Notes under the pieces: generated by a model
Databases searched by the model: none
Told to the model about the DNA's origin: nothing
What the model saw: the letters and a program-made list of their open reading frames with translations, nothing else
Part shown: piece after piece, positions 15,216 through 24,100 of the stretch
How the letters are laid out: each line of letters begins with the position of its first letter
Position numbering within the stretch: the stretch's first letter is position 1
Origin: a virus
DNA length: 30,791 bases
IMG/VR virus record: IMGVR_UViG_3300025137_000169
Span: 1 to 30,791 of that record
Direction: 5' to 3' (one strand)
Made by a program: the position numbers and the translations under genes

Positions 15216-18200
15216 TTAACTACTTATACTAATTTCACTACCTACAGAATATATTTCCTTAGATGTTGATGCGGTGTTCTGCATTTTAACAGTTGCATAA
15301 TACCCTAATAAACCACTGGTTTGCCATTCTGCGTTTTTTACATAAAATACAAAGTATGTAGGATATGACGGCGGTGAACTTGTAGTTGAAAAGTTTGCTG
15401 TAACTTCTGTTGCAGTGATTGCGGTTACTGGCCCTATTTTAGTTTTAACACCAGTACTAGGGTGTACATAGTACAAATCGTCACCTATTTGTAAATCTTG
15501 AGGTGTTTGATTTGCAAAAGTATATTTTCTTAAATTTGTACCAGCGCTAGCGTTACCTGACCAATCTCCAATACCTTGTATATTTAGCGCTTTAGTATCA
15601 ATAGTGCTTGCGGTTTCTGTAACGCCTTTAATATAGTTAAAATATTTGTTTTCTTTTTCAATAAAAGCATTTATATTTCCGTCTTGCTGATCAGTAACAA
15701 TACTTGCGCATGTCCATCCGCTATCACCTTCATAATTTAGTGTTCTAAAATTTTTCATATTAGCAGGCGCTTCGTTTAACACAAACTCTACATAAGGGGT
15801 AACAGCTGTACCATAAAAAGAGCTATGGGTTGCGTTAGTGTGATGTTCATATATTCTACCTTGCTTGAATGTGTAATACTTATTGGTCATACTAATACCT
15901 GCTTCAGGTACAAATGACTTTTTACTAACCCATCCATTAACTGATTCGGAAAAAGATAGAGTACTGTTAACATTGTAGGTATGAGTGCTAATATTGTATT
16001 GATGTTTTTTAACATCATACGACCCTACCATTAGTCCTGCATTGCTAATTAAGCTATCTCTAAAAAAATCTTTCATACCGTAATTAGATATAGCTTCCAT
16101 ACCGTCCATTGAATGCCTTACAACAACACCATTGTTTCTATCTGTAAAATAAGATCTGTGTGTATATGATGCAAAACTTTCTGGATTTTTACTTATACCA
16201 TAATCTGAATTATACGGTATTGCTTGTCCTAATACAGCTTTGTTTGAAGTTATATTTGTATTGCCATCAGCATTAAATAATGCGTCCTTGTTTGTTAATA
16301 TTTTTACAACTTTATTTTCGCAATACGCTATTATGTCGTTTTGTCTTGTATGTAACAGTTGTATACTGCCATAGTCTGGATTTAAATCTTTAGTAATATC
16401 TTCTGCAATAATAAATTGGTTTAATCTATTTAGTGCATTTTTATTGTTATATATTTGAGAAAATATTAAACTATTCTTTTTCGTTTCTTCTATATAAGGC
16501 TTGTCTTCAAATATAGTAGATACTCTTACTCCTTTTCCTAAGTTTGCTCCGTTGAAAGTATCTCTAATTGTAAATGACTCAACGCCATTTGAAAAACTAA
16601 AGCAATTATAGTATAATAAAACATTATCATTGCCATGAACTCCCCCTGACTGACAGGAAAAATTTTCTTGAGTTTCAAAATAAATATCAATGTCCGTGTC
16701 ATCCTTTGGTAGAACCTCAAATATTGGAGGCTCCGGTATACCTACTAACTGATCTTCTTTTCTAAATTGTAATACAGAAATTTGCATTATATTGTTATGA
16801 GTAGTTACTTCTCTGTCACCATTAAAAATTAAATTTTGTGCTAACGGCTGATCTAATTTTATTAGATAAACAGCGTCACCATCGTTAAATGCTGATACGC
16901 TACTACCTCTTTCAAGATACTTATATACTCTTTCAATCTTATAGACATTATTATCAATCGCTTGATTTGCTATAACCTGTCCTCTTGATCTGTCAAATTT
17001 TAAATAAACAGGATTATCTGTATTATAATTGTTTTTATTTGATGGGGCTTTTTCTAATCCAGTAATTAAAGGCAATGTAGCATACTTTGATGCTCTAGAG
17101 TGAAATTTAACATCTGTTCTTATACAGAAATGATAACCTTGGTCTAATTCTGAATTGGTGATAAAGCCACGCGAAGCAAGATAAGATTGCCCTGTACTAG
17201 TTCCTAAATGATTTAAAGCTCCATTAAAACCTCCCGATACCGGGCTTAAAGCTGTACTTTTCCCGTTTCTTGTTACAGAAGAATCCGTATTTGCTTTTCC
17301 CCCACCATACATATGAAATTGTCTTGGGTCATCATCACCTTGATCACCGTCTAAAGATATTGTGCTAAGTACTTGTAAATTATTTAAATCGTCTTCTCCT
17401 TTTAATTCAGCTAATATAGCGCTATCATTTTTTATTTTAATAAAAAATTTACCCTGGTATTCTTCTTTTCCGCTTTCATCCACGTGATCAACAACAACCA
17501 TCTTAACACCACCACCATAAGCATCTGCTGCGTCGGAAGAATTATTTGCTGTTGAATCACCTCCAACAAGAGTAGCACCTCCTGATGATGATCCGGATGC
17601 GTTTAACAACTTATCTTGATCGTAATTATCATAAAGTATTTTTATATCGTCACCAAACTCTTGTGTAAAATGCAATTCAAAATCATTGTCAGACTCTAAA
17701 TCTAATTCTTTATTTGCAATTGTATATACGTTTGTTTCGCCAGACCCAGTAACAAATTTTACTTTTGCACCAGGGTTTAAAAAATTGTAAGCCTCTCTAC
17801 TAACGCCGTTAGCCGTATTGTTGCCAATTTTATTACCACTATCTATATTAGTTTCTTGCACTTTGTACATTGCACTAACAGTAATTCTGTTCCTGCCAAT
17901 TACAGGTGTACTGCCTGGTTTTAACAAATGTTGGTCTAGATCTTGTTCGAAGTTTTTACTAAATACAAAAACATCTGGAACATAAATTTCTTTTAAAGGT
18001 TTTGCTAAAAACTCAGGTGGTGTTGTATATTTATCTATTACTTTAAATTCTTGAGTAATATTTGAAATATTATTACCTCTTTTCTTTTTTATTACTATAG
18101 AGTCATCAACATCAACTTTATTAACATCTGCAGAAGGGATAGCTATATATATAAAACCTTCTTTATCTTGATAAAAACTATCACCAATAAAATTGTGAGT

Positions 18201-19916
18201 TGGTTTTGCTATTTCTTTTATAAAATACTTGTATGTTTTTGCAAACGCAGGTGGATTAGAAGTAATTTTTGCTGTAAACTGTGTAGAAAATGAAGAGGTG
18301 TTTTGGCTTGTTTTGAAAATGCCCGAGTTACTAGTTAATACAGGTGTTTGTCTACCGAACTCATCCATGTACACCACACCAAACTGATATGTTCTTTTGG
18401 ATTTTATAGATTGCCTTTGCGCAATATTAGCGCTTCCCGGGTTGTATCGGTTTTTTAATTGAATGTCAAATACAGGCAAAACATCGTTGTTACTTGAATC
18501 TTTCAAATCAAAGTTTTCTGTATAATTGCCATACACTAATCTATTTGCGGTAACTTCTTGAGATTTTGCTCTTTTAGGTACACTATCAAATAATCTTAAT
18601 AATTGATTAGATGGTATAGTTTTAAATATTTGATCGTCTTTAACTTGGAAAGTAGTAGCAATTGTTCCGTTAGACTGTCTTTTTATAACATCAACAGAAT
18701 AACAATTAGAACTTACTGAGTCTTTGTATATAATATCTATTTCTTTTACGTCTGCAGATATTCTATCAGATAAATTTTGTAAAGTTAATGAACGAATACT
18801 GTTAACCATAGCCAAATTTTGACCAGCTTTTGTATCGTATTCAATACCTGTGCCAGCGCCCACTGTAGGGTCTGGTAAAAATGCTGCATTAGAAAACGGT
18901 GAAAAGCAAGAATACTGTCCGTTATCGTATTTATATCTATATGCAAATCTAGCAAACTTTTCTTTAAATAAAGGCTCATCTTCTTCTAATAAACAAGAAT
19001 ACTCCACCCCACCTCCTGGTGATTTTTCAGATAAAGTTAATATTGTTGCTGTGAATGAACCAACGTTTGAGCCAGTTTGAGTGTTATCAAAAGCAGTTAA
19101 TTTTATTCTAGCTTTAATAGTTTTTACAGTGTTATCAGTTTGCGTAAAAGAGTGCGTTAACACAATAACGTCACCAACTTGATAATTTGGATTTTGCGCA
19201 CCATCACCATTAAAAAATCTGCTATAATCAGATGTGCTACTACTAAATGAAGTTCCGGTATTTATAGAATTTACTAAATTGCCAACGCTTGTTGACGCTC
19301 CAAAATCAGCTGTAATCTTTATTGTTCCGCCTGGATTACCAGCAGTACCTAAGCCCCCTCTTGAGGAGCTGCTCATGCTTAGTGTAGGCGCAACTAAGGG
19401 CGCTTTTTTAATTACTGTTATTTTATCAGCTGCTAAACCTGTTGACGTAGAACTAGCTGAACTATGAGTTAAAGCCTTCCAGTATTCAATATCTACTTGT
19501 CTAGGCTCGTTTAAATCATCTGTAAAATATAAAACACCATCTAAAACATTAGCCCCTGTGATATAGTTGTCAGTATTAAAATTTAAAATACTACCTGTGT
19601 CACATAAAACAGTGTCGTAAGCATTACTTGAAGTATTGTATTCCGCTATTACATCTTTGCTAGCATGTGTTATAAAATAATATATCTTTTGAGATTCAAC
19701 ATCCTTACACACACCTATACATTTAGCGCTTTGACCAAGCGTAATACTTGATTTTTCAGTATTACCTAAAATATTCTTTAAAGCACCTACGTCGCTACCG
19801 CTAGAGTAGTCAACATCAATGTTTAAGGCATCTCTATATTCACCATTGGGAAGTAATCTTTCATCAAGGTCTTTGTTCATTTTACCTTTAATGAAAGCAT
19901 TTTTAATTTCTGGCAT
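15216..19916 (-). CDS. Giant tail protein, stabilization/nozzle-type
   Basis: A 1566-residue virion protein. The N-terminus KNAFIKGKMNKDLDERLLPN followed by GEYRDALNIDVDYSSGSDVG is the hallmark of a family I remember annotated as stabilization or structural protein in Bacteroidota and marine podoviruses. The next 100 residues show beta-propeller-like strand pairs (IYYFITHASKDVIAEYN, ANVLDGVLYFTDDLNEPRQVD). The remainder is almost entirely beta-structured with fibronectin-like TFQVKDD/YKYFIKEI strands; a Ser/Gly/Ala-rich flexible insert lies around residues 765-800. It begins 3 bases after the stop of the ring protein gene. By place it corresponds to the nozzle/muzzle at the tail end. Since no separate receptor-binding protein is present in the window, its distal beta domains could take part in host contact; that is inference. 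Confidence 0.82.
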   Translation of the reverse strand: MPEIKNAFIKGKMNKDLDERLLPNGEYRDALNIDVDYSSGSDVGALKNILGNTEKSSITLGQSAKCIGVCKDVESQKIYYFITHASKDVIAEYNTSSNAYDTVLCDTGSILNFNTDNYITGANVLDGVLYFTDDLNEPRQVDIEYWKALTHSSASSTSTGLAADKITVIKKAPLVAPTLSMSSSSRGGLGTAGNPGGTIKITADFGASTSVGNLVNSINTGTSFSSSTSDYSRFFNGDGAQNPNYQVGDVIVLTHSFTQTDNTVKTIKARIKLTAFDNTQTGSNVGSFTATILTLSEKSPGGGVEYSCLLEEDEPLFKEKFARFAYRYKYDNGQYSCFSPFSNAAFLPDPTVGAGTGIEYDTKAGQNLAMVNSIRSLTLQNLSDRISADVKEIDIIYKDSVSSNCYSVDVIKRQSNGTIATTFQVKDDQIFKTIPSNQLLRLFDSVPKRAKSQEVTANRLVYGNYTENFDLKDSSNNDVLPVFDIQLKNRYNPGSANIAQRQSIKSKRTYQFGVVYMDEFGRQTPVLTSNSGIFKTSQNTSSFSTQFTAKITSNPPAFAKTYKYFIKEIAKPTHNFIGDSFYQDKEGFIYIAIPSADVNKVDVDDSIVIKKKRGNNISNITQEFKVIDKYTTPPEFLAKPLKEIYVPDVFVFSKNFEQDLDQHLLKPGSTPVIGRNRITVSAMYKVQETNIDSGNKIGNNTANGVSREAYNFLNPGAKVKFVTGSGETNVYTIANKELDLESDNDFELHFTQEFGDDIKILYDNYDQDKLLNASGSSSGGATLVGGDSTANNSSDAADAYGGGVKMVVVDHVDESGKEEYQGKFFIKIKNDSAILAELKGEDDLNNLQVLSTISLDGDQGDDDPRQFHMYGGGKANTDSSVTRNGKSTALSPVSGGFNGALNHLGTSTGQSYLASRGFITNSELDQGYHFCIRTDVKFHSRASKYATLPLITGLEKAPSNKNNYNTDNPVYLKFDRSRGQVIANQAIDNNVYKIERVYKYLERGSSVSAFNDGDAVYLIKLDQPLAQNLIFNGDREVTTHNNIMQISVLQFRKEDQLVGIPEPPIFEVLPKDDTDIDIYFETQENFSCQSGGVHGNDNVLLYYNCFSFSNGVESFTIRDTFNGANLGKGVRVSTIFEDKPYIEETKKNSLIFSQIYNNKNALNRLNQFIIAEDITKDLNPDYGSIQLLHTRQNDIIAYCENKVVKILTNKDALFNADGNTNITSNKAVLGQAIPYNSDYGISKNPESFASYTHRSYFTDRNNGVVVRHSMDGMEAISNYGMKDFFRDSLISNAGLMVGSYDVKKHQYNISTHTYNVNSTLSFSESVNGWVSKKSFVPEAGISMTNKYYTFKQGRIYEHHTNATHSSFYGTAVTPYVEFVLNEAPANMKNFRTLNYEGDSGWTCASIVTDQQDGNINAFIEKENKYFNYIKGVTETASTIDTKALNIQGIGDWSGNASAGTNLRKYTFANQTPQDLQIGDDLYYVHPSTGVKTKIGPVTAITATEVTANFSTTSSPPSYPTYFVFYVKNAEWQTSGLLGYYATVKMQNTASTSKEIYSVGSEISISS

Positions 19917-19919
19917 ACT

Positions 19920-21032
19920 TTAGTGTTTTAAAACTTTAGATTTATTTCTCATTACTTGAGCAATTTCACGAGGGTTAAGATTAGCTAATCTTAATTTAGC
20001 ATTTCTCATTGCTGCAAATCTGTCTCTCTTATATCTATTAATTACGTATTCAGGAGAATTTGCTCTTGCACTCATTACAGCATACACAATGTGTTTGTAT
20101 ATAGCTTCCTCAGCAAATTTATGTACTTTCATTTCATCATCAGTGCCCATACTGTCAGAAACGTACTTTAATGTTATTACTTTACCGACTAAATCAGCAC
20201 TAAAATGTATTTTTCCATTTACTTCGTCCATAATAAAGTTTCCATTTCTTGTTGCTAATTCAGGTGTTAAACCAAATCTACCGCCATATCCACTTGTTCT
20301 TTCATTTAAACTATCTATATCTCCCATTGAGTCATCTACAAATGTAGCAGTAACATTATCCATATCGGCTTGCTTAAAGCGAGTTTGTGTTGTAGGTGTT
20401 TGGGTTAATAAACTATCGTCATTATCAAATAAATAGCTATAGTCACCAGCCTGTGCTATTGATTGGGATGGTATAGATGTTAATCTTGCCGGGTATAAAT
20501 GGTGTTCCACACCTAGTGCATCAATTCTTGACATTTGTACATAATCAACATAATCTTGCGGCATAACCATAGCTAAGCTATCTGGCACTTCAATTTCTTG
20601 TATTTTTTCAACTTTAGATATATCATAGCTAAACTCTTGAATACCTCTTTTAGTATGAAATAATATATCTGTTCTTTTAATTCTAGGAATTATTTTATCT
20701 TTACCTACGTAAGAAACCATAAAGTTATTAACTATATCATTTAAAGATATATATCTATAGTTACCAGATATTATAGGATTTGTAATAGTTGCCTGAATAA
20801 CATCTCCAACGCTTCTGCCTGATGCAAATATTATTTTACCAGCGTTTGATCCTGAGGAAGAGTAGCTGTATAAGTTATCTTCTATTTCAACATCGTTGAT
20901 AAAAACAATAAATTTTGATTTTGCAGTTGGTAAAGGGTCTAATGTTAATAAAAACTCAGTTTGATTTGCAGTTGCTGTAAACCTCTGCCCTGGAGTATAA
21001 TATTGGTAATGTGTTTGATTTATAAATGCCAT
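19920..21032 (-). CDS. Connector/ring protein with N-terminal fibre-like beta module
   Basis: A 370-residue protein in two parts. Residues 1-95 (YYTPGQRFTATANQTEFLL, FIVFINDVEIEDNLYSY, GKIIFASGRSVGDVIQAT) look like the small beta module found at the N-terminus of T7-type tail fibres and other virion adaptors. From about residue 95 on (YRYISLNDIVNNFMVSYVGK, TKRGIQEFSYDI, MPQDYVDYVQMSR) the sequence follows a head-tail connector/ring-type protein of Bacteroidota podoviruses; the C-terminus is basic and helical (KLRLANLNPREIAQVMRNK). It lies 3 bases from the genes on either side, so it is in the tail assembly cluster. It would sit between portal and nozzle, with the fibre-like module decorating the outside. 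Assignment is by pattern, not by search. Confidence 0.78.
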   Translation of the reverse strand: MAFINQTHYQYYTPGQRFTATANQTEFLLTLDPLPTAKSKFIVFINDVEIEDNLYSYSSSGSNAGKIIFASGRSVGDVIQATITNPIISGNYRYISLNDIVNNFMVSYVGKDKIIPRIKRTDILFHTKRGIQEFSYDISKVEKIQEIEVPDSLAMVMPQDYVDYVQMSRIDALGVEHHLYPARLTSIPSQSIAQAGDYSYLFDNDDSLLTQTPTTQTRFKQADMDNVTATFVDDSMGDIDSLNERTSGYGGRFGLTPELATRNGNFIMDEVNGKIHFSADLVGKVITLKYVSDSMGTDDEMKVHKFAEEAIYKHIVYAVMSARANSPEYVINRYKRDRFAAMRNAKLRLANLNPREIAQVMRNKSKVLKH

Positions 21033-21035
21033 GTG

Positions 21036-21725
21036 TTATGCTTTTTCTTGTGTTACACTTTTAGTATCTTCTCCACTAGCCATTGCGTAGATAGAGTTAT
21101 CTTTTATTACTATTCCAGCTAATGCTAATATTTTAATTACTAACTCTGTCTCTTCTGATTCGTGCAGCTCAAAATTAGTTGATGTAGCTGAATTGTATAG
21201 CCCAGTTGCGCTATTAGCCGCCCAAGCCGCTACAGCGGGAACTTTAACATAGTTTGCATATATACCGCTAGTTATCTGAGTATTATTAGTGCCGTACACC
21301 TTTATTCCGGCAGTATCTCTAATATATATAGGATAAGTATTTGTAGGTTTTGTAAGTGGAGATCTTTGAATATATAACCATTCTTTTTGGGTTACTTGCT
21401 CTATATCTCTACAATCAGGACAATTGTTTAATACAGTACCTAATCTATATAGGTCTGCGGGAAGTGTAGTGCCTCCGGTAACAGATATTCCTGTTTTTTC
21501 AAATGCACTTATTTTTTCTTCGAGTATTTCAACCATGTCGGAATAATCTGTTTGGTTACCTGGAACTCTTAGAAATTGATTTAGGTCATAAAAATATTGT
21601 TCAAATATGTCAAGCTGTGCTTGATTTGCAATAGTGTTAAACTCCTGAGGCGTAAGATAGCCTCGCTGTTCTTTGTTTGTTATAGCTAATACTCTTTGGT
21701 ATACTGTGTTTACGTTTACTGCCAT
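21036..21725 (-). CDS. Head-tail connector/ring-like protein
   Basis: I choose the ATG at 21725 (MAVNVNTVYQRVLAITNKEQ, 229 aa). The frame also has a TTG 30 bases upstream, but that would run through an intergenic hairpin, and the sequence MAVNVNTVYQRVLAI is the natural start. YLTPQEFNTIANQAQLDIFE and QYFYDLNQFLRVPG are typical of the small connector proteins that follow the capsid gene in Bacteroidota podoviruses, as far as I recall; a central CPDC pair (NNCPDCRDIEQV) could bind a metal or form a disulfide. The C-terminal part is helical (ETELVIKILALAGIVIK). Acts in the virion neck, probably binding portal. Leader is A/T-rich with no Shine-Dalgarno. Confidence 0.77.
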   Translation of the reverse strand: MAVNVNTVYQRVLAITNKEQRGYLTPQEFNTIANQAQLDIFEQYFYDLNQFLRVPGNQTDYSDMVEILEEKISAFEKTGISVTGGTTLPADLYRLGTVLNNCPDCRDIEQVTQKEWLYIQRSPLTKPTNTYPIYIRDTAGIKVYGTNNTQITSGIYANYVKVPAVAAWAANSATGLYNSATSTNFELHESEETELVIKILALAGIVIKDNSIYAMASGEDTKSVTQEKA

Positions 21726-21744
21726 TATATTTTTATTATAGGTT

Positions 21745-21766
21745 AAGGCCCACAAAAGCAGGCCTT
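21745..21766 (-). other. Intergenic inverted repeat (possible hairpin)
   Basis: A perfect 6-bp inverted repeat (AAGGCC at 21745-21750 and GGCCTT at 21761-21766) with a 10-base loop sits in the 54-base gap between the 262-aa gene and the connector gene. It is not followed by a clean T-run on the minus strand, so it may be an mRNA processing or stability hairpin rather than a strong terminator. Its presence argues that the connector gene starts at 21725, downstream of it. Confidence 0.4.
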
Positions 21767-21779
21767 GCCTACATTTTGT

Positions 21780-22568
21780 TTACTTTAGTTTCTTTTCAAT
21801 AGTTTGGTATACTTCAACCCCTTCATCGGTTTTAAAGTATTGTGCTAAAGCAGAGTACGGATTTTCATCAAACGGAACTGTCATAAGTTTTCTATCATTT
21901 GTTCCCCACATAAATGTTCTTTGGTCATTTGATAGTTTAATAATACCTAATTCAGTAGCTTTAATTCCAACATTTCTAATATTTATGTTTTCATCATTAG
22001 CCAATTCTAAGAACAAGTAAGGGTTTTGCCTAGCAAATAGCAAGCAATCTCTTTTAATCTCCTTAGAACTCATCGTAGATACTTTATTTCCGAATTCTGT
22101 CCTTAATATAGCCTCCATACGGTCTATATCTAATGTTGTAGCTAAATTTAATGCTTTAATTTCAGCTTCAATATATTCCATATCATTTTCAGCAATTTCA
22201 ATAGGATTAAATTCTTGAAATTTTTGTCCATTCCAAGGATGTATATCTAAAAAATTCTGTAATGTTTGTTTTTCTTTTGGTACAAATAATTGTCCATCTC
22301 TAAAAACAATATGACTTAATCTTTGCGGCCCTTTAAATTCATCAACAAATACTGTTTTTTGATTTTCACAATATTTCATTTCTCTTTCATATCCTAATTT
22401 CTCATCAAACCAAAATAGACCTCTACTTTTTAATACATACACAATAGGTGTTTGATTTAAATTTAATTCATACACTTTGTCTTTGTACACTTTTTTTGTT
22501 TCTTTTTTAACCTCAACAGGTTTTTTAGCAACCTGAGTTACAGGTTCTTGCTTTTTTACTTTTTCCAT
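21780..22568 (-). CDS. Hypothetical virion-region protein, 262 aa
   Basis: A protein directly after the major capsid gene. The first 30 residues are Lys/Val/Glu-rich and probably disordered (VAKKPVEVKKETKKVYKDKV). The body holds a beta-rich part (VYVLKSRGLFWFDEKLGYER, TVFVDEFKGPQRLSHIVF) and a helical part (MEYIEAEIKALNLATTLDID), then RNVGIKATELGIIKLSNDQR and FMWGTNDRKLMTVPF near the end. I do not recognise a named family, although similar proteins follow capsid genes in other Bacteroidota phages, to my memory. Decoration or head-completion are candidate roles. Its leader carries the decamer AAACTATTAA that also precedes the capsid gene. Confidence 0.75.
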   Translation of the reverse strand: MEKVKKQEPVTQVAKKPVEVKKETKKVYKDKVYELNLNQTPIVYVLKSRGLFWFDEKLGYEREMKYCENQKTVFVDEFKGPQRLSHIVFRDGQLFVPKEKQTLQNFLDIHPWNGQKFQEFNPIEIAENDMEYIEAEIKALNLATTLDIDRMEAILRTEFGNKVSTMSSKEIKRDCLLFARQNPYLFLELANDENINIRNVGIKATELGIIKLSNDQRTFMWGTNDRKLMTVPFDENPYSALAQYFKTDEGVEVYQTIEKKLK

Positions 22569-22604
22569 AATATAATATAATTTAATAGTTTAAAAAAGTA
22601 ATAG

Positions 22605-22631
22605 TTACCCCCGTACAAAATACGAGGGTAA
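22605..22631 (-). terminator. Hairpin downstream of the major capsid gene (attenuator/terminator candidate)
   Basis: An 11-bp stem (22605-22615 with 22621-22631) with a 5-base loop lies 16 bases past the capsid stop codon. On the minus (transcribed) strand the single irregular pair becomes a G-U wobble, so the RNA stem is fully paired; on the plus strand it is a C-A mismatch. This suggests that it is selected for the minus-strand RNA. The following sequence has a T-run (ACTATTACTTTTTT) starting a few bases later. It could partly terminate or protect the capsid transcript to raise capsid dosage. Confidence 0.6.
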
Positions 22632-22646
22632 AAATTACAATAGTTA

Positions 22647-24077
22647 TTAAGAGCTAAACTTGATAAAGTTGTTAGCAGCTTGTGTTACTAAACATCTTTC
22701 AGAAAGATAGTGAATTTCCATCTTGTCAACACCTGATGCAGTAGCTCCGCCAACTGATCCAGTGATCCATGATTTCATTCTTCTATCATCCATTTCAGAA
22801 GCTCTGTATCTTACGTGTAAGAAAGGACGTCTAACATTTTTACCTAATTGTTGGTCATAAACTGAAGACGTACCAGCTGGTACTAAAAGTCCTTTTAATC
22901 CACCTACGTGACCTCTTGTAGAAGCATCATTAAGATATTTCCAGTCAGTTTTGTAGAAGTCATAAGAACCTCTTCTAAATCCAGTAAAGCCTAAATTAAG
23001 TGCCATGTCAGATGAGTTTTCAAATACACCGTAATTAACACCACCAGTTACGTGAGGGTTTAATCCCGCAAGTAAATCATCAATGTATAAATTAGCGTCT
23101 CTATCTAAGAATAACATATTCTCTTCAATTGAACCTTGTTTGTCTAATTCTTTTAATAATAAATCAAACTCAGCAAGTTTATCAGCAGCAGGTGTTGCAG
23201 CATCAAATTGATTTGTTGCCACCATACCTCTACTAGCAATTGCAGATAATAATCCTTCAGATCCATCTGGCACATCCGCTACTGCGTTTGCATGAGATTT
23301 TTCTGCTTCAATCATTGTCATTTCTAAGTAGTCTTCGAATCTTACTCTAGTGTCTCCTTCAGCTTTCATGTACCATAGGTAACCTGCTTGTCCAGATTCT
23401 CCACTTACTTCAACCCACCCAATTTGAGCAGTATCAGAACCAGAAATTTCAAAGTGATCTTTGATAATCATTGGCTTGTTAGTGAAAGATTTGAATACAG
23501 GCTCTACAGAATTAGTCATGCTGTCAGTACCTTTGTTAAATTCAGAACCATAAACGAAGAATTTAATCGCTTGGTTATCAGTAGTTGCGATACCAGCTAA
23601 ATCATCAACATTCTCAGCGCCGTAAGGTTTGATAGTTAATGTATTAGTTGCAGTCTCGATACCAGCTGTAACAAAAGCTTTAAATACAACGCTATTAACC
23701 ACAGCTACTACAGTAGCTCCTTTTCTAATTGCGTGTGCTTCTGTTGCACCAGAATCAATACCTACGATAGCATCGATTGCTCCTGTAACAGGATTAACCT
23801 CTCCAGTGTAAGCTAAGTGTAGTCTACCTTGCTCAGACCAAATTACTTGATCAGAAGCCATAGGCATTTCTGCACCTACCATTCTCAAGAAAGAAGAAAC
23901 AGATCTGTTGCCATATCTTTCAACTTCTTGAGCATATAATTCAGGTAAATACTGTTGTGCCCAGTTTTCTCCACCTGAATGAAAATTTAAATAGTTACTC
24001 TGCAGTGTCATTTTTTGAGATGCAGGAGAAACTATGCTGCCAGCCGATGGGCCAGCAAATGAAACGTTTGTTGCCAT
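22647..24077 (-). CDS. Major capsid protein
   Basis: A 476-residue shell protein. GGENWAQQYLPELYAQEVER and VSSFLRMVGAEMPMASDQVI, then WSEQGRLHLAYTGEV, form the conserved N-terminal region I associate with major capsid proteins of Bacteroidota podoviruses, presumably of HK97 fold. The rest includes beta-rich insertion (95-215) and the GGVNYGVFENSSDMALNLGF and HVRYRASEMDDRRMKSW segments near the C-terminus. It follows the scaffold-like gene by 13 bases, the normal order. Its codon use is somewhat more GC-rich and regular than its neighbours, as expected for the most highly expressed late gene. It is flanked by a tandem AT-rich leader repeat and a downstream hairpin. Confidence 0.88.
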   Translation of the reverse strand: MATNVSFAGPSAGSIVSPASQKMTLQSNYLNFHSGGENWAQQYLPELYAQEVERYGNRSVSSFLRMVGAEMPMASDQVIWSEQGRLHLAYTGEVNPVTGAIDAIVGIDSGATEAHAIRKGATVVAVVNSVVFKAFVTAGIETATNTLTIKPYGAENVDDLAGIATTDNQAIKFFVYGSEFNKGTDSMTNSVEPVFKSFTNKPMIIKDHFEISGSDTAQIGWVEVSGESGQAGYLWYMKAEGDTRVRFEDYLEMTMIEAEKSHANAVADVPDGSEGLLSAIASRGMVATNQFDAATPAADKLAEFDLLLKELDKQGSIEENMLFLDRDANLYIDDLLAGLNPHVTGGVNYGVFENSSDMALNLGFTGFRRGSYDFYKTDWKYLNDASTRGHVGGLKGLLVPAGTSSVYDQQLGKNVRRPFLHVRYRASEMDDRRMKSWITGSVGGATASGVDKMEIHYLSERCLVTQAANNFIKFSS

Positions 24078-24080
24078 TTT

Positions 24081-24100
24081 TTAATAGTTTTTAATAGTTT
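24081..24100 (-). repeat. Tandem decamer in the capsid gene leader
   Basis: Two perfect head-to-tail copies of TTAATAGTTT (AAACTATTAA on the transcribed strand) lie immediately upstream of the capsid start codon at 24077. A third copy is at 22582-22591, upstream of the 262-aa gene. They overlap the scaffold stop region. They may act as A-rich ribosome-recruiting leader in place of a Shine-Dalgarno sequence; alternatively simple AT-rich repetition. Confidence 0.55.

Noticed and set aside
21726-21755. TTG start extending the connector protein by ten residues (MWALTYNKNI)
   Set aside because: The extension overlaps the intergenic inverted repeat and is not needed; the ATG at 21725 has the usual A/T leader and a family-like N-terminus.
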